Source: Desulfomonilaceae bacterium (GTDB lineage Bacteria; Desulfobacterota; Desulfomonilia; Desulfomonilales; Desulfomonilaceae). Taken from it: a stretch of 43,524 bases of DNA. The first letter of the stretch is position 1, and each line of letters begins with the position of its first letter. The position numbers and the translations under genes are program-made. The notes under the pieces were generated by a model. That model made no database searches and was not told the DNA's origin. It saw nothing but the letters and a program-made list of their open reading frames with translations. Shown here piece after piece: positions 24,109 to 34,042 of the stretch. Where the stretch lies: assembly GCA_041662605.1 (NCBI GenBank), contig JBAZSD010000031.1:1-43524 (forward strand), in the 5' to 3' direction.

Positions 24109-25893
24109 ATGCCTGAAACGAAGTTCAAGTCCGAATTCAAAGGTCTTTTCGATCTGGCCAAAACCAGAAAATATCTTACTTACGACGAAATAAACAAACA
24201 TATTCCGCCTGAAATGGTCGGTGAAGCGCAGATCGACGAACTTCTCATGAAGATTGTGACCGAGTTCAACGTCGAACTTGTTCCTTTCGACAAGAAACTT
24301 CCTGTGACCGACGCCAAGGCTCGTGACCTCGACATAGAGAAACCGGATGATGATGACGAAGATGAAGAAGTCAAGGTGGCTGAACCCGACACTGTCGTAA
24401 GGGGTAACGATCCGGTCAAGATGTATCTCCATGAAATGGGTGGAGTTTCGCTTCTCACCAGAGAGGGAGAAGTTGAAATCGCCAAGAGAATAGAGCAGGG
24501 AGAACAACAGGTCTTCAGCGTAATTATCGGCTGTCCGGTCACAATCAAAGAAGTGCTTGCTATTGGCGACAAACTTAAGAAGGGCGCCATCCGTGTTAAG
24601 GAAATTATCCGGGGTTTTGAAGATGAAGAAATGCCGGATGGAGACGATTCAGGGATAGTGGATCGTATCCTGAACCTCATTCAGGAACTGAAGGATCTTG
24701 AGGCGAAATATCAAGGAGTTGTGCATCTAAGAAGATCCATGGCGCCTGAAAACTCTGCGGAAGAAATCGACAAGTACGATCTCGAAATTGAAAAGAGCAG
24801 GGCTGAGGTTATAACCTGCCTCAAGAACATTAATCTCAATAGCAACATGATAGATCATATTGCAGGCAAGCTGAAGTTCCTTGTCCGCAAGCTTGAGACA
24901 TCCAGGGAAGAACTCAAGGCAGTCGAATACGAACTTAAAATGCCTCTTGATAAAGCCAGGGAAAGTCTGATCTTTTGGAAGACCTTTATCGACGACAGGA
25001 AAACTCTAAAAAAACATACAAACATCTCACCACAAAAGATTCTGGATCTTGACAACAAAATTGACAACGGTATCAGAAAGATCGCCAAGCTTCAAAATGA
25101 AGCGGGCATGGATGAATACCATCTCCGGGAAGCATTGGCCCGGTGCAGGGAGGGTGAGAGACTTGCCAGAAGAGCAAAAAGTGAACTGGTGCAGGCCAAT
25201 CTGAGACTGGTAGTTAGCATTGCCAAAAAATACACCAACAGGGGGCTGCAGTTCCTTGACTTGATTCAAGAGGGAAATATCGGCCTCATGAAAGCCGTTG
25301 ATAAGTTTGAATATCAACGCGGATACAAATTCAGCACATACGCCACATGGTGGATAAGACAGGCTATCACCAGGGCCATTGCCGATCAGGCGAGGACCAT
25401 TCGTATACCTGTGCATATGATAGAAACGATAAACAAACTGATACGGACCTCGCGGTATTTGGTCCAGGAATATGGGCGAGAACCAACCCCGGAAGAAATT
25501 GCCGAGAAGATGGAATTCCCGCTTGAGAAAGTTCGGAAAGTTCTAAAAATTGCCAAGGAACCAATCTCGCTGGAGACCCCGATCGGTGAAGAAGAGGATT
25601 CGCACCTTGGTGATTTCATAGAAGACAAGAAAATACTCTCTCCTTCTGACGCGGTTGTCGGAATGAGTCTTACCGAACAAACAAGAAAGGTCCTGGCTAC
25701 TTTGACGCCTCGAGAAGAAAAGGTCCTCAGGATGCGTTTTGGAATCGGGGAGCGAGCCGACCATACCCTTGAGGAGGTAGGTCAGGATTTTGACGTTACA
25801 CGTGAAAGAATCAGACAGATTGAAGCAAAAGCTCTTAAAAAATTGAGGCATCCGTCGCGCAGCAAGAGGTTACGTCCGTTTCTGGAAGGCTGA
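24109..25893 (+). CDS. rpoD: RNA polymerase primary sigma factor (sigma-70)
   Basis: This is the housekeeping sigma factor of 594 residues. Region 1.1 (about 1-80) is followed by an acidic run (DDDDEDEE, about 82-90). Region 1.2 starts at NDPVKMYLHEMG, and a non-conserved insert precedes region 2. Region 2 is highly conserved (ANLRLVVSIAKKYTNRGLQF, then the YATWWIRQAITRAI -10-binding helix). Region 3 and region 4 follow, the latter with the -35-binding helix-turn-helix (TLEEVGQDFDVTRERIRQIE). AAGGAG lies 11 nt before the ATG. The intact promoter-contact residues justify looking for TTGACA/TATAAT-type promoters in this genome. Confidence 0.97.
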   Translation: MPETKFKSEFKGLFDLAKTRKYLTYDEINKHIPPEMVGEAQIDELLMKIVTEFNVELVPFDKKLPVTDAKARDLDIEKPDDDDEDEEVKVAEPDTVVRGNDPVKMYLHEMGGVSLLTREGEVEIAKRIEQGEQQVFSVIIGCPVTIKEVLAIGDKLKKGAIRVKEIIRGFEDEEMPDGDDSGIVDRILNLIQELKDLEAKYQGVVHLRRSMAPENSAEEIDKYDLEIEKSRAEVITCLKNINLNSNMIDHIAGKLKFLVRKLETSREELKAVEYELKMPLDKARESLIFWKTFIDDRKTLKKHTNISPQKILDLDNKIDNGIRKIAKLQNEAGMDEYHLREALARCREGERLARRAKSELVQANLRLVVSIAKKYTNRGLQFLDLIQEGNIGLMKAVDKFEYQRGYKFSTYATWWIRQAITRAIADQARTIRIPVHMIETINKLIRTSRYLVQEYGREPTPEEIAEKMEFPLEKVRKVLKIAKEPISLETPIGEEEDSHLGDFIEDKKILSPSDAVVGMSLTEQTRKVLATLTPREEKVLRMRFGIGERADHTLEEVGQDFDVTRERIRQIEAKALKKLRHPSRSKRLRPFLEG

Positions 25894-25933
25894 TTAGAAG
25901 CTCCAGTTTGCTCATAACCCGCAGCTTACATAT

Positions 25934-25986
25934 TGACATGCGTCCCTTGGATCAGGCCACTCCTGACCAGTTCTTGACGCATGTCA
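25934..25986 (+). repeat. Long imperfect hairpin after rpoD
   Basis: TGACATGCGTC (25934-25944) and GACGCATGTCA (25976-25986) are an 11-bp perfect inverted repeat. Inside it, TGG(A)TCAGG pairs with CCTGACCA around a CCACT loop, giving one long bulged stem. There is no T-tract, so it is not a simple terminator. It may be an RNA processing or stability element, or a repeat-family member. Confidence 0.6.
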
Positions 25987-26045
25987 CATATTCAAGTCCA
26001 TCCTCCATCCGGCGAGCGGATACGTTCAGAATCAAAAGCTTGTTT

Positions 26046-27578
26046 ATGAAAATTTTCTCAACGAGACATCTCAGCTTAGGCTCTATTTTTCTGTTTGTGG
26101 TTTGTCTTGTTTTCTTTGTGTCTGGTTCGGCTCAGGCTGAGTCACAAAACCGGGCCATCGAAACGCAGGTCCTGCGTGTCTTCATAACAAAGAAGGCGCC
26201 GTATTATCACAAGCCGTGGAAGAGTCCGGATTTTTCGAACCTTAAAGCGAGCGGCTTCTTTTTCAGGGATGACAGGCTATTTCCTGGACGAAAAGGACTT
26301 ATCCTAACAAACGCGCATGCTGTGTCCATGGCTGAAATCATCAAGGTCTCAAACGGTCGCGAAAAGAGACAATATGAAGTTAGAATATTGGGAATATGCA
26401 ATTCAGCGGATTTTGCGGTCCTGGAAATGGCTCCCGCCGACATGAGGGTCTATGAGTCATTAAACGGCCCAATCGAACCATTGGAGCTTGGAGACAGTGA
26501 CACTCTACGTGTTGGGGACAAAGTGCAGGGTTGGGGGTATCCATCTGGCGGAGAGAGAATAAGCAAGTCGGAACAGGGGGAAATAAGCCGGATAGAGGTA
26601 AAACGATATGTTTATTCACACGAATTGTGGCTCATAGCTCAGGCTTCGCTCCAACAGAATCAGGGGAATTCCGGGGGGCCGGTCCTCAAGGACGGTAAAG
26701 TGGTCGGTATGTCCTTTCAGGGGGTCAGGACAGGAGATCGGATAAATTATTTTATCCCGATAAATGTGGTCAAACATCTTGCCTCGGTCCTCGACAAACA
26801 GGAGTTGATCCCAAACTGGCGTTACGCCATTCAATTCATGTTTCCTCGATTAAGGGAATATTTCCATTTAGGGTCCGAGCAGGGGGGCGTCTTGCTAAAT
26901 TATATCATCCCTGGTGGAGGACCCTACACTTTTGGACTCAAATCAGGAGACATAATTACTGAAATAGACGGTTTCAGAATAGACAATTTCGGAGAGATTT
27001 ACTTCAAGCCGTTGGCGCAACGCCTCTATTTTTCCGAGATACTCAACCGCAAGCTCGTTGGCGATCCATTAAATATAAAGGTTATTAGAAACGGAAAGAC
27101 ACTGGACATTTTCGGCAAGGTAACTCCAGGGTTGCCACGCCTTGTACCCAAGATCTTCACGATGGCGAACTATTTCATCTTCGGCGGAATCGGTTTTGTC
27201 GAATTAACGATGAATTGCATAGAAAATCTAGGACAATCAGGCGAGACTCTCAGAGCAAGATACGCTGAATCTTTTCCGGAAATACCCTACCAGAAGATAG
27301 TTATAGTCTCCGAAATATTTCCGGAATATGGACTGGTCGATTCGACCGGTTTCTTGAACAGAGTGATCAAAATCGGAGATGTGGACGTTGTGAACATTCA
27401 GCAATTATATGACACAATTCAAGATCTGGCAGCCAAAGGGGAAAAACGGGTTCTTCTTAAAATCTGGTCTAACTCGACCTTGCCGTTGGACATCGCCAAC
27501 GCCCCGGAACTTGATGGTCAAATAAAAGAAAAATACGGGATCCTTTACATGAAGACTCCTGGCGGGTTTAGCAACTAG
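26046..27578 (+). CDS. Secreted Deg/HtrA-type serine protease with PDZ domain
   Basis: The protein has 510 residues. The ATG at 26046 is chosen because a signal peptide then begins at once (MKIFSTRHLSLGSIF...SGSAQA-ES). A start at 25908 would run through the hairpin and add 46 non-signal residues. The trypsin-like triad is H91 (LTNAHAV), D122 (NSADFAVLEM) and S209 (GNSGGPV). A PDZ-like domain follows (about 270-360, PYTFGLKSGDIITEIDG), and a second degenerate PDZ-like region covers about 400-490. The architecture resembles plant/bacterial Deg proteases more than DegP proper. No strong Shine-Dalgarno site is seen. Its TAG overlaps the kinase gene's stop on the other strand within CTAG. Confidence 0.9.
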   Translation: MKIFSTRHLSLGSIFLFVVCLVFFVSGSAQAESQNRAIETQVLRVFITKKAPYYHKPWKSPDFSNLKASGFFFRDDRLFPGRKGLILTNAHAVSMAEIIKVSNGREKRQYEVRILGICNSADFAVLEMAPADMRVYESLNGPIEPLELGDSDTLRVGDKVQGWGYPSGGERISKSEQGEISRIEVKRYVYSHELWLIAQASLQQNQGNSGGPVLKDGKVVGMSFQGVRTGDRINYFIPINVVKHLASVLDKQELIPNWRYAIQFMFPRLREYFHLGSEQGGVLLNYIIPGGGPYTFGLKSGDIITEIDGFRIDNFGEIYFKPLAQRLYFSEILNRKLVGDPLNIKVIRNGKTLDIFGKVTPGLPRLVPKIFTMANYFIFGGIGFVELTMNCIENLGQSGETLRARYAESFPEIPYQKIVIVSEIFPEYGLVDSTGFLNRVIKIGDVDVVNIQQLYDTIQDLAAKGEKRVLLKIWSNSTLPLDIANAPELDGQIKEKYGILYMKTPGGFSN

Positions 27579-30500
27579 TTTTCAGGCATAGCCTCTGTCC
27601 TGGATAAATCTGAAATACTCCGATCAATCTTTTCGAAGAGTTCCTTGAAATTCACTGGTTTGGATATATAATCATCCATCCCTGCCTCCAGACATCGTCC
27701 TCGATCCTCTTTGAGAGCATGAGCGGTCATGGCGATTATGGGCAGATGGACTCCTGTTTGCGCCTCTGACTCTCTGATCCGGCGGGTCGCCTCGAATCCG
27801 TCCATTTCCGGCATGGAAATATCCATTAAAATTAAATCAAATTGTTGTTCACCTAATAATTTAAGGACTCCAAGACCATTCTCCGCACAAACCACTTTGT
27901 ATCCAGCTTTTTCCAGGAGTCTCACAGCCAGTATTCTGTTTATGGCGTTGTCTTCCGCTAGCAGAATGTTCGCCGTTTTGTGGTGAGCGTCCCTAGGAAT
28001 TTCCACATCTGCAGACACCTCCTTGGGGGATTGGCGCAGCCTCCCCAAAACTCTTAGAAGGCTTGACTGAAGTTCGGATGGCTTGACAGGTTTTACCAAC
28101 CATGACTTCAGGCCATATTTTTCAAGATCCTGAGAATCTCCGATCCTCGTAGCGGAAGAAAGCATCACGAGTTTAGTGTCTTTTATGTCTGGCTCGCTTC
28201 TGATCGACTCAGCCAATTGAAATCCGTCCATTTCCGGCATCATGCAGTCAATCAGCGCTATTGCAAACGGCTCGTTGGTGGACGAGGATTTTTTCATTAC
28301 GTCCAGCGCATCAAACCCATTTTGAGTTGATGTGACTACCATTCCCCAATTGGATAATTGAACCTCAAGGATCTTCAGATTGGTCACATTGTCATCAACA
28401 ACTAGAACTTTAACCCCTTCCAGTGATTCCGTCGGCGCAAGTTCATTCTCACGAATCTCTGTGACAGCAGGCGTCAACTGAATTGTGAAATGAAACTTGC
28501 TACCCTTGCCTAATTCGCTGTCCACCCATATTCGCCCGTTCATCATCTCAACAAGACGAGTTGATATGGACAATCCAAGCCCTGTTCCTCCATACCGCCT
28601 GGTAGTTGACGTGTCTGCCTGATCAAAAGGCTGAAATATCCTCTCTTTCTTTTCGGGAGAGATCCCTATGCCAGTATCGGCCACGCAAAAATGGATTGTG
28701 ATTCGTGAGTTTTCCGTGTTCCACAAGTCCGCTGTAACCAGAATCTCGCCCTTCTCAGTGAATTTAATAGCGTTTGCCACCAGATTAACTATGATTTGAC
28801 GTATGCGGACAGGGTCACCATAGAGGTCGTCAGGAACGTCCTCAGAAACCTCACACATCAGTTCCAGTCCCTTTTCTTCCGCCTGGAGAGCAAGACCGCG
28901 AATAGTATCGGACAAAGTATCTCTGAGCTTGAAATCCTCATTGTCTATCTCGAATTTTCCAGCTTCAATCTTGGAGAAATCCAGGATATCGTTGATGAGT
29001 TTGAGAAGTAGTTCCGACGAAGATTTGACCGTATTCAAATAGTCTCGTTGTTCGACGGTAAGCGCCGTTTCAAGAGCCAATTGTGTCATTCCGATAATGC
29101 CGTTCATTGGAGTGCGTATTTCATGACTCATATTAGCAAGGAATTCGCTTTTTGCCCTTGAGCCCTGTTCCGCCCGTTCCTTGGCGTCCATAAGTTCCTG
29201 TTCGAATCTTTTCCGCTCGCTCACATCCCTGATGATGCCCAAAAGCATCCTTTGATCGCCGAACCTGACCTCACTTATTGACAACTCAACCGGGAAAGTT
29301 TCGCCGTTTTTTCGTTTCGCGAGGAGTTCGGTCGTTTGGGAATATGGCTTATCTGAAGTACTGGCCATTACCTTCTTAACGAATTCATCAAATCCTGACG
29401 CAAAAGGTTCCGACATCAGGATGCTTGCGCTGTTATCGAAAACTTCCCCTTTTGAAAACCCAAAAATTGTTTCTGCCGCTGGATTAAAAGTTTCTATCTT
29501 CCCAAAGGGATTGACAGTAATGATGGCGTCCGAAGCGTTTTCAACGACGGATCTCAATCGAATTTCGCTACGTCGGAGTTCGATCTCCGTATTTTTCCGT
29601 TCCGTAACATCTTCTACAACAGTCACAACGCCGATGATCCGACCTTTTTCGAGAATTGGAGACGATGTCGATGAGATCTGAAAAACCTTGCCTGTTTGAA
29701 GTATTCGAGCGCTCTCCTCTCGTGAAACCTTGGCGTCCCTTTCTATAGCCTCCGATGCCGTGCTTGAAACGAATAGAAGTTGTCCATTCATGACTTGCTG
29801 GAACTCTACAAAGTGTTCAATCCTTTTTCCAACTATGTCGTGTGAGGACAATCCTAGCAGGCTTTCAGCAGCGGGATTGACAAACGTCACCTGGCCGTTT
29901 CTATCCAATACGTAGATCGCCTCCACCATGTTGTCCGTTATATTCTTCAGGCGATAAGTCTGTTCTTCAATTCGCCTGTTCTGATCGGCCAGTTTAACTC
30001 GACTGCGTTCTCCGACGTAAATAAACGCGAAAAAAGCTAGCAGAAAAAGCGAGAACCCTGTTGATTTTAAGATCAAATCATTCCAGCGAACCGAAAAACT
30101 GGCATCCTTTAACAACGAAAAAATGTATGCGTTTTGCCTGCCGCCAATGTTGAATACGGGTACGAATGTAGCGATGTAATCGGTATCATTGGCGGCGACT
30201 CCTATACAGAATGGTTTGCCCAGAAGGACTAGTGGACTGACCTCAGCTTTGATCTGACTGGAAATTCTAGAAATCGCTTCCCGATCGGATTCTAAGGATT
30301 GAGCGGTGGAATAAGTTTCTCTGTCAAAATCCTCGTAGACATAATCTTCACCAAACGGTGAGGGTATAAATTTGAACGTCTCATCAGAAACCGGAATTTT
30401 TTCAATCACTTCTTTTTTGATCAAGAATGAGAATTTCTCCGGTCCATACAGTTTTTCCATGGAAGTCCTTAGCGCTTCGAAAGAGACTCCCAATTCAGCG

Positions 30501-31045
30501 CTTCCTATATGTATTCCCTGAAAAGTAAGGGGAAAAACGTACCTGAACCCTGGTCCGCCAAGACCTTCCTCATACCCTTCAACTTTGACTTTGGCTGTAT
30601 TCACAAACTTGATTGAGGGCCTGGAATCAAATAGGTTGTCCCCAAATCTCGATGGAATATGAAATCGAAGGAGACTTTCTCCATTGGCAAGGTGAAAATG
30701 AAGCTGCCTGAAGTTCCTGTCTACAAGTCTTTGGTAGGTGTCGTTTAGCCTCGCAAACAGTTCACCACGTGCAATTGCCCTGATTTTAGGATCTTTGGAT
30801 TTGTATGCTTTTGCTACGATAGAAAGAATTTCCGGCTGGTCTATAACCTCTTCAAAAATGGTGTTGGTAAGAAGGCTGTATGAATTCAGAGTGGCGTTGT
30901 ACTGGTTCCCAAGGTACTGAATTCTGCTACTCTTAAGGCTCGAAACCCGGCGATTGTAATCACGGTAAATAAATGAAAATCCTAAAACTTGAAGGACCAT
31001 GAAAACCAGGACGAGAAATTTGGTTGAAGTTAGAGTCTTTAACAT
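27575..31045 (-). CDS. Hybrid sensor histidine kinase with two receiver domains
   Basis: This is a membrane sensor of 1156 residues. A transmembrane helix near 8-27 and another near 325-345 flank a periplasmic dCache_3-like sensor (FRQLHFHLANGESLLRFH...). Two PAS domains follow (about 365-480 and 490-610). The HisKA motif has H641 (NMSHEIRTPMNG), and the HATPase domain follows (DTGIGI, GGTGLGLSI). Two receivers come next, with D933 (ALIDCMMPEMDG) and D1075 (LILMDISMPEMDG). No C-terminal HPt domain follows, so phosphotransfer must end in a separate protein. The ATG overlaps the stop of the helicase gene upstream (ATGTTAA), so they are translationally coupled. The signal sensed is unknown. Confidence 0.95.
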   Translation of the reverse strand: MLKTLTSTKFLVLVFMVLQVLGFSFIYRDYNRRVSSLKSSRIQYLGNQYNATLNSYSLLTNTIFEEVIDQPEILSIVAKAYKSKDPKIRAIARGELFARLNDTYQRLVDRNFRQLHFHLANGESLLRFHIPSRFGDNLFDSRPSIKFVNTAKVKVEGYEEGLGGPGFRYVFPLTFQGIHIGSAELGVSFEALRTSMEKLYGPEKFSFLIKKEVIEKIPVSDETFKFIPSPFGEDYVYEDFDRETYSTAQSLESDREAISRISSQIKAEVSPLVLLGKPFCIGVAANDTDYIATFVPVFNIGGRQNAYIFSLLKDASFSVRWNDLILKSTGFSLFLLAFFAFIYVGERSRVKLADQNRRIEEQTYRLKNITDNMVEAIYVLDRNGQVTFVNPAAESLLGLSSHDIVGKRIEHFVEFQQVMNGQLLFVSSTASEAIERDAKVSREESARILQTGKVFQISSTSSPILEKGRIIGVVTVVEDVTERKNTEIELRRSEIRLRSVVENASDAIITVNPFGKIETFNPAAETIFGFSKGEVFDNSASILMSEPFASGFDEFVKKVMASTSDKPYSQTTELLAKRKNGETFPVELSISEVRFGDQRMLLGIIRDVSERKRFEQELMDAKERAEQGSRAKSEFLANMSHEIRTPMNGIIGMTQLALETALTVEQRDYLNTVKSSSELLLKLINDILDFSKIEAGKFEIDNEDFKLRDTLSDTIRGLALQAEEKGLELMCEVSEDVPDDLYGDPVRIRQIIVNLVANAIKFTEKGEILVTADLWNTENSRITIHFCVADTGIGISPEKKERIFQPFDQADTSTTRRYGGTGLGLSISTRLVEMMNGRIWVDSELGKGSKFHFTIQLTPAVTEIRENELAPTESLEGVKVLVVDDNVTNLKILEVQLSNWGMVVTSTQNGFDALDVMKKSSSTNEPFAIALIDCMMPEMDGFQLAESIRSEPDIKDTKLVMLSSATRIGDSQDLEKYGLKSWLVKPVKPSELQSSLLRVLGRLRQSPKEVSADVEIPRDAHHKTANILLAEDNAINRILAVRLLEKAGYKVVCAENGLGVLKLLGEQQFDLILMDISMPEMDGFEATRRIRESEAQTGVHLPIIAMTAHALKEDRGRCLEAGMDDYISKPVNFKELFEKIDRSISDLSRTEAMPEN

Positions 31046-33972
31046 GAGTCATTTTTCCAGGAAACGGGGATCCTTGAGCTTACACCGTCCCTGCGCCGGT
31101 ACATCAGGTATCCTTTTTCTATCCCGAACTGATACAAATCTCTAGTGATAACAACATCATCTCTACAGTATTTCTCCACCAGGTCAAGACGACCCTCCCG
31201 AAACCATTTTGCAGCGTCCAGTCCGCTTCCACTTTTTCGTTTTCCCAGCGTAAATTCGGCCAGATGATCCAGGCTTAAGCGATGCCCAAGGGTTTTTTGA
31301 ATTTCGAGTAACATGTCCAGGTTGCGGTGGCCTCTCAGATTCTCATTCGTATATGCGCTAAGGACTTCATAGTCAAATTTAATGTGATTAAAGCCTACAA
31401 CCATATCTGAGCAGGTCAGAAAACTTACAAGCTCATCCACGTTCTCTTCGGTAAACGTCTTGAACCCATGAATGGTCGAATAGGTTACCGCTATGGACAT
31501 TTTCATCCGGGAGACATATTTCCAGCCGCCAACTTCGTCGGCGAGTTTTTGGGTCTCAAGATCGAAGAAAACTACATGGTCTGCTTTGTCGAGCTTTGAA
31601 TTCATTTTGGGTTCCTCCGTCCTGGCAGTAGGTTCATTAATCCTGTGAGCAGCTTTTTCGTCTTTAGGGACTTGACGATGGTCTGGAGTCTTTGTTTCAG
31701 AGTTCTTGGGAATAGCTTTTTGGGGAAAGTTCAGCAGTTCGGAGTGGAGAAGACAGTCAAGAATTTTAATGCAAGCTTCCTTATCCAACGGCTTGTTGCC
31801 AGATCCGCATTTTGGGGAATGAATACAGGACGGACAGCCCGTTTCGCACTCGCATCCTTTTACAAGATTCAAGGTGGTGGATAGAAGCTCCTCAAGAACG
31901 TCGAAAACCGTGTGAGCCAATCCCACACCACCGGCATGCCCATCATAGATGAACACGGCTGCCCGGCAGACCTGTTCATGATCCGGACAACTTATTCCAC
32001 CAATGTCGTCACGTTCGCACAGCGCAAACAGCGGGAACATGGAAATTGCAGCATGTTCCATGGCATGAATCCCACCCATGAAATGAAACTCCGATTTCTT
32101 TATTGCTTCCTTGATTTCATCCGGGATTTCGATCCACAAACCGACCGTTTCGAAAGTCAGAGTCGGCAAGTCAAGATCAACAACGCCAATTAACTCCTGT
32201 CCGCTTGTACGACGTTTTTCATAGCCTGTTACTTTTTCACTGACCCTTAATCTGGCCTCACGAGCAATGAAACCGGGAAACTCACGAGTACGAAGAGGAG
32301 CCCCCAGAATCTTCGTGTCCTTTTCAGAAATTGATTTTGTGTAATACCCTACTGAAGAAGGGCGCACAAATACGTTCCTTTTTTCAAGGTCTAGCCTGGT
32401 GACCACGTACTGTCTGGTTCGATGCAGGTATATCGCTCCCTCATGACACTCATGGAAAGCCCTTGAGCCCGACGATATCCCAATCGGCGTCTTGCCCCCT
32501 TCGAGGAATATAGCGTAGGACCCTCCAACATTTCGTAAGTCAACATCCCTGTGAGGTCGAGGATTGATCGAATGGATAACTCCATCCGCGGATTTGTAGA
32601 TCGCTCCCTTTTCTACTAGACTCTCAACTGCCGATTGGGCCTGATTTGTACGGATCCAGTTTTCTGAAGAATGTATGGGGGTTTCAGCGGCGGCGCACGG
32701 GATATGTTTTTTCAGAACCTCTATATTTAGTGGATCAAGCGTCGCCTTTTCACATTTTCGGATGAAAAAGTCCGAGGGATTATGAACAAAATACTGGTCC
32801 AGAGCGTCATGGCCCGCGATCATGACAATAGCGCTGGGCCTGCCCTGGCGGCCAACCCGACCGCCCCGCTGCCAGGTATTGACTATTGTGCCGGGATATC
32901 CCACCAGTATGCAGAGATCAAGGCCTCCCACGTCTATTCCCATTTCCAGAGCGGACGTGGAAATCACACCGTCGAGCGCTCCTGAAAAAAGTTTTCCTTC
33001 TATTTCCCGCCGTTCTTCCGGTAAAAAGCCTGCCCTGTAGGAACTTATGCGGTTTCTCAAATGTGGGGCCTCGTTCAGCGCCCACAGAGTTATGAGTTCA
33101 GTAATTTTTCTGGCCCTTGTGAACACTATTGTTTTGAGCCCCGATTCGACAGCTTTTACAAAAAGGCTTGATGCGACCGTATATGGGCTCAGAATCGGGT
33201 TCAGGAAAACAAAATGCCTTTCAGAAGAGGGGGCGCCGGATTTGTCCACTACATGAACTTTGTCGTTGATAAGGGTAGAAACGAATTCTCCCGGATTCCC
33301 TATGGTTGCCGAACATGAAAAGAACTGGGGCTTAGCGCCGTACAGAGCGCACACCCTCTTTGTCCTCAACAATACCTGTGAAACGTGGCTTCCAAATATT
33401 CCTTTGTAAGTATGAACTTCATCGAGAACGATGATCGCCAGCTTCCTGAAAAAATTCCTCCATGACTCATGGAACGCCAGCAATCCGAGATGAAGCATGT
33501 CAGGATTGGTTATCAGGGCTCGGGGAGGCTTATTCCTGATTTTTTTTCTTTCCGACTCGGGTGTGTCTCCGTCATAGACAGCGGCGCTCACGCCAATCTT
33601 TGTGGAAAGAGCGCGAAAAGAATCCAGTTGATCCCGTTCCAGCGCCTTTAAGGGGAACAGCATGAGAGCGTGCGACTCGGGATCCCTGATGAGACGGTCT
33701 AGGGCCGGAACCTGATAGCACAAGGTTTTTCCGCTAGAAGTGCTTGTCGAAAGAGCGACATTTGCTCCCTCGGAGGCTTTTCCAATCGCTTCGGCCTGAT
33801 GACGGTAGTAAGATTTAATCTCAGTCGATTTGATCAGATCTTGAACAAGGCCATGAACCCGCTCTGGCGACTTCTCAAAGATTGGGTCAATTTGGGGTAA
33901 CAGTTCATGGTGAACCACATCCCAGTTTCTTCCAGAACTGGTTCGAAGCCATTCTAAAAAATCAGAAACCAA
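31039..33972 (-). CDS. DEAD/DEAH helicase (MrfA-like, DUF1998) fused to a DnaQ-like exonuclease (MrfB-like)
   Basis: This is a 977-residue fusion. The helicase part has YRHQ (56-59), Walker A TSSGKT (78-83), DEVH (184-187) and motif VI QRGGRVGRQG. DUF1998 with a cysteine cluster (GCECETGCPSC...C, about 707-725) follows, the layout of B. subtilis MrfA/YprA, a 3'-5' DNA helicase needed after mitomycin damage. After a charged linker (about 755-795) comes an RNase H-like exonuclease with D804/E806 (FFDLET), D867 (KFDYEVL) and Y935-x3-D939 (YCRDD). It corresponds to MrfB/YprB, a separate protein in Bacillus. The start is TTG with a weak upstream site. It is coupled to the kinase gene downstream. 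DNA repair is the likely role. Confidence 0.9.
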   Translation of the reverse strand: MVSDFLEWLRTSSGRNWDVVHHELLPQIDPIFEKSPERVHGLVQDLIKSTEIKSYYRHQAEAIGKASEGANVALSTSTSSGKTLCYQVPALDRLIRDPESHALMLFPLKALERDQLDSFRALSTKIGVSAAVYDGDTPESERKKIRNKPPRALITNPDMLHLGLLAFHESWRNFFRKLAIIVLDEVHTYKGIFGSHVSQVLLRTKRVCALYGAKPQFFSCSATIGNPGEFVSTLINDKVHVVDKSGAPSSERHFVFLNPILSPYTVASSLFVKAVESGLKTIVFTRARKITELITLWALNEAPHLRNRISSYRAGFLPEERREIEGKLFSGALDGVISTSALEMGIDVGGLDLCILVGYPGTIVNTWQRGGRVGRQGRPSAIVMIAGHDALDQYFVHNPSDFFIRKCEKATLDPLNIEVLKKHIPCAAAETPIHSSENWIRTNQAQSAVESLVEKGAIYKSADGVIHSINPRPHRDVDLRNVGGSYAIFLEGGKTPIGISSGSRAFHECHEGAIYLHRTRQYVVTRLDLEKRNVFVRPSSVGYYTKSISEKDTKILGAPLRTREFPGFIAREARLRVSEKVTGYEKRRTSGQELIGVVDLDLPTLTFETVGLWIEIPDEIKEAIKKSEFHFMGGIHAMEHAAISMFPLFALCERDDIGGISCPDHEQVCRAAVFIYDGHAGGVGLAHTVFDVLEELLSTTLNLVKGCECETGCPSCIHSPKCGSGNKPLDKEACIKILDCLLHSELLNFPQKAIPKNSETKTPDHRQVPKDEKAAHRINEPTARTEEPKMNSKLDKADHVVFFDLETQKLADEVGGWKYVSRMKMSIAVTYSTIHGFKTFTEENVDELVSFLTCSDMVVGFNHIKFDYEVLSAYTNENLRGHRNLDMLLEIQKTLGHRLSLDHLAEFTLGKRKSGSGLDAAKWFREGRLDLVEKYCRDDVVITRDLYQFGIEKGYLMYRRRDGVSSRIPVSWKNDSC

Positions 33973-33992
33973 AGCGACATTCCAGGCGATCG

Positions 33993-34010
33993 TTTCCTGA
34001 TTTCAGGAAA
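33993..34010. repeat. Perfect palindrome upstream of the helicase gene
   Basis: TTTCCTGATTTCAGGAAA can fold into an 8-bp stem with a 2-base centre, 21 nt before the helicase start in its leader. There is no T-tract after it on the minus strand. It may be an operator or an mRNA hairpin. Confidence 0.5.
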
Positions 34011-34042
34011 TGATGAGAAAAAAGAAAGTTTTATAAAAATAG

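Noticed and set aside
25908..26045. Upstream extension of the Deg protease frame
   Set aside because: It runs through the hairpin and would place 46 residues before a clear signal peptide.
27575..27578. Shared CTAG of the protease and kinase stop codons
   Set aside because: A simple tail-to-tail overlap; common and not informative.
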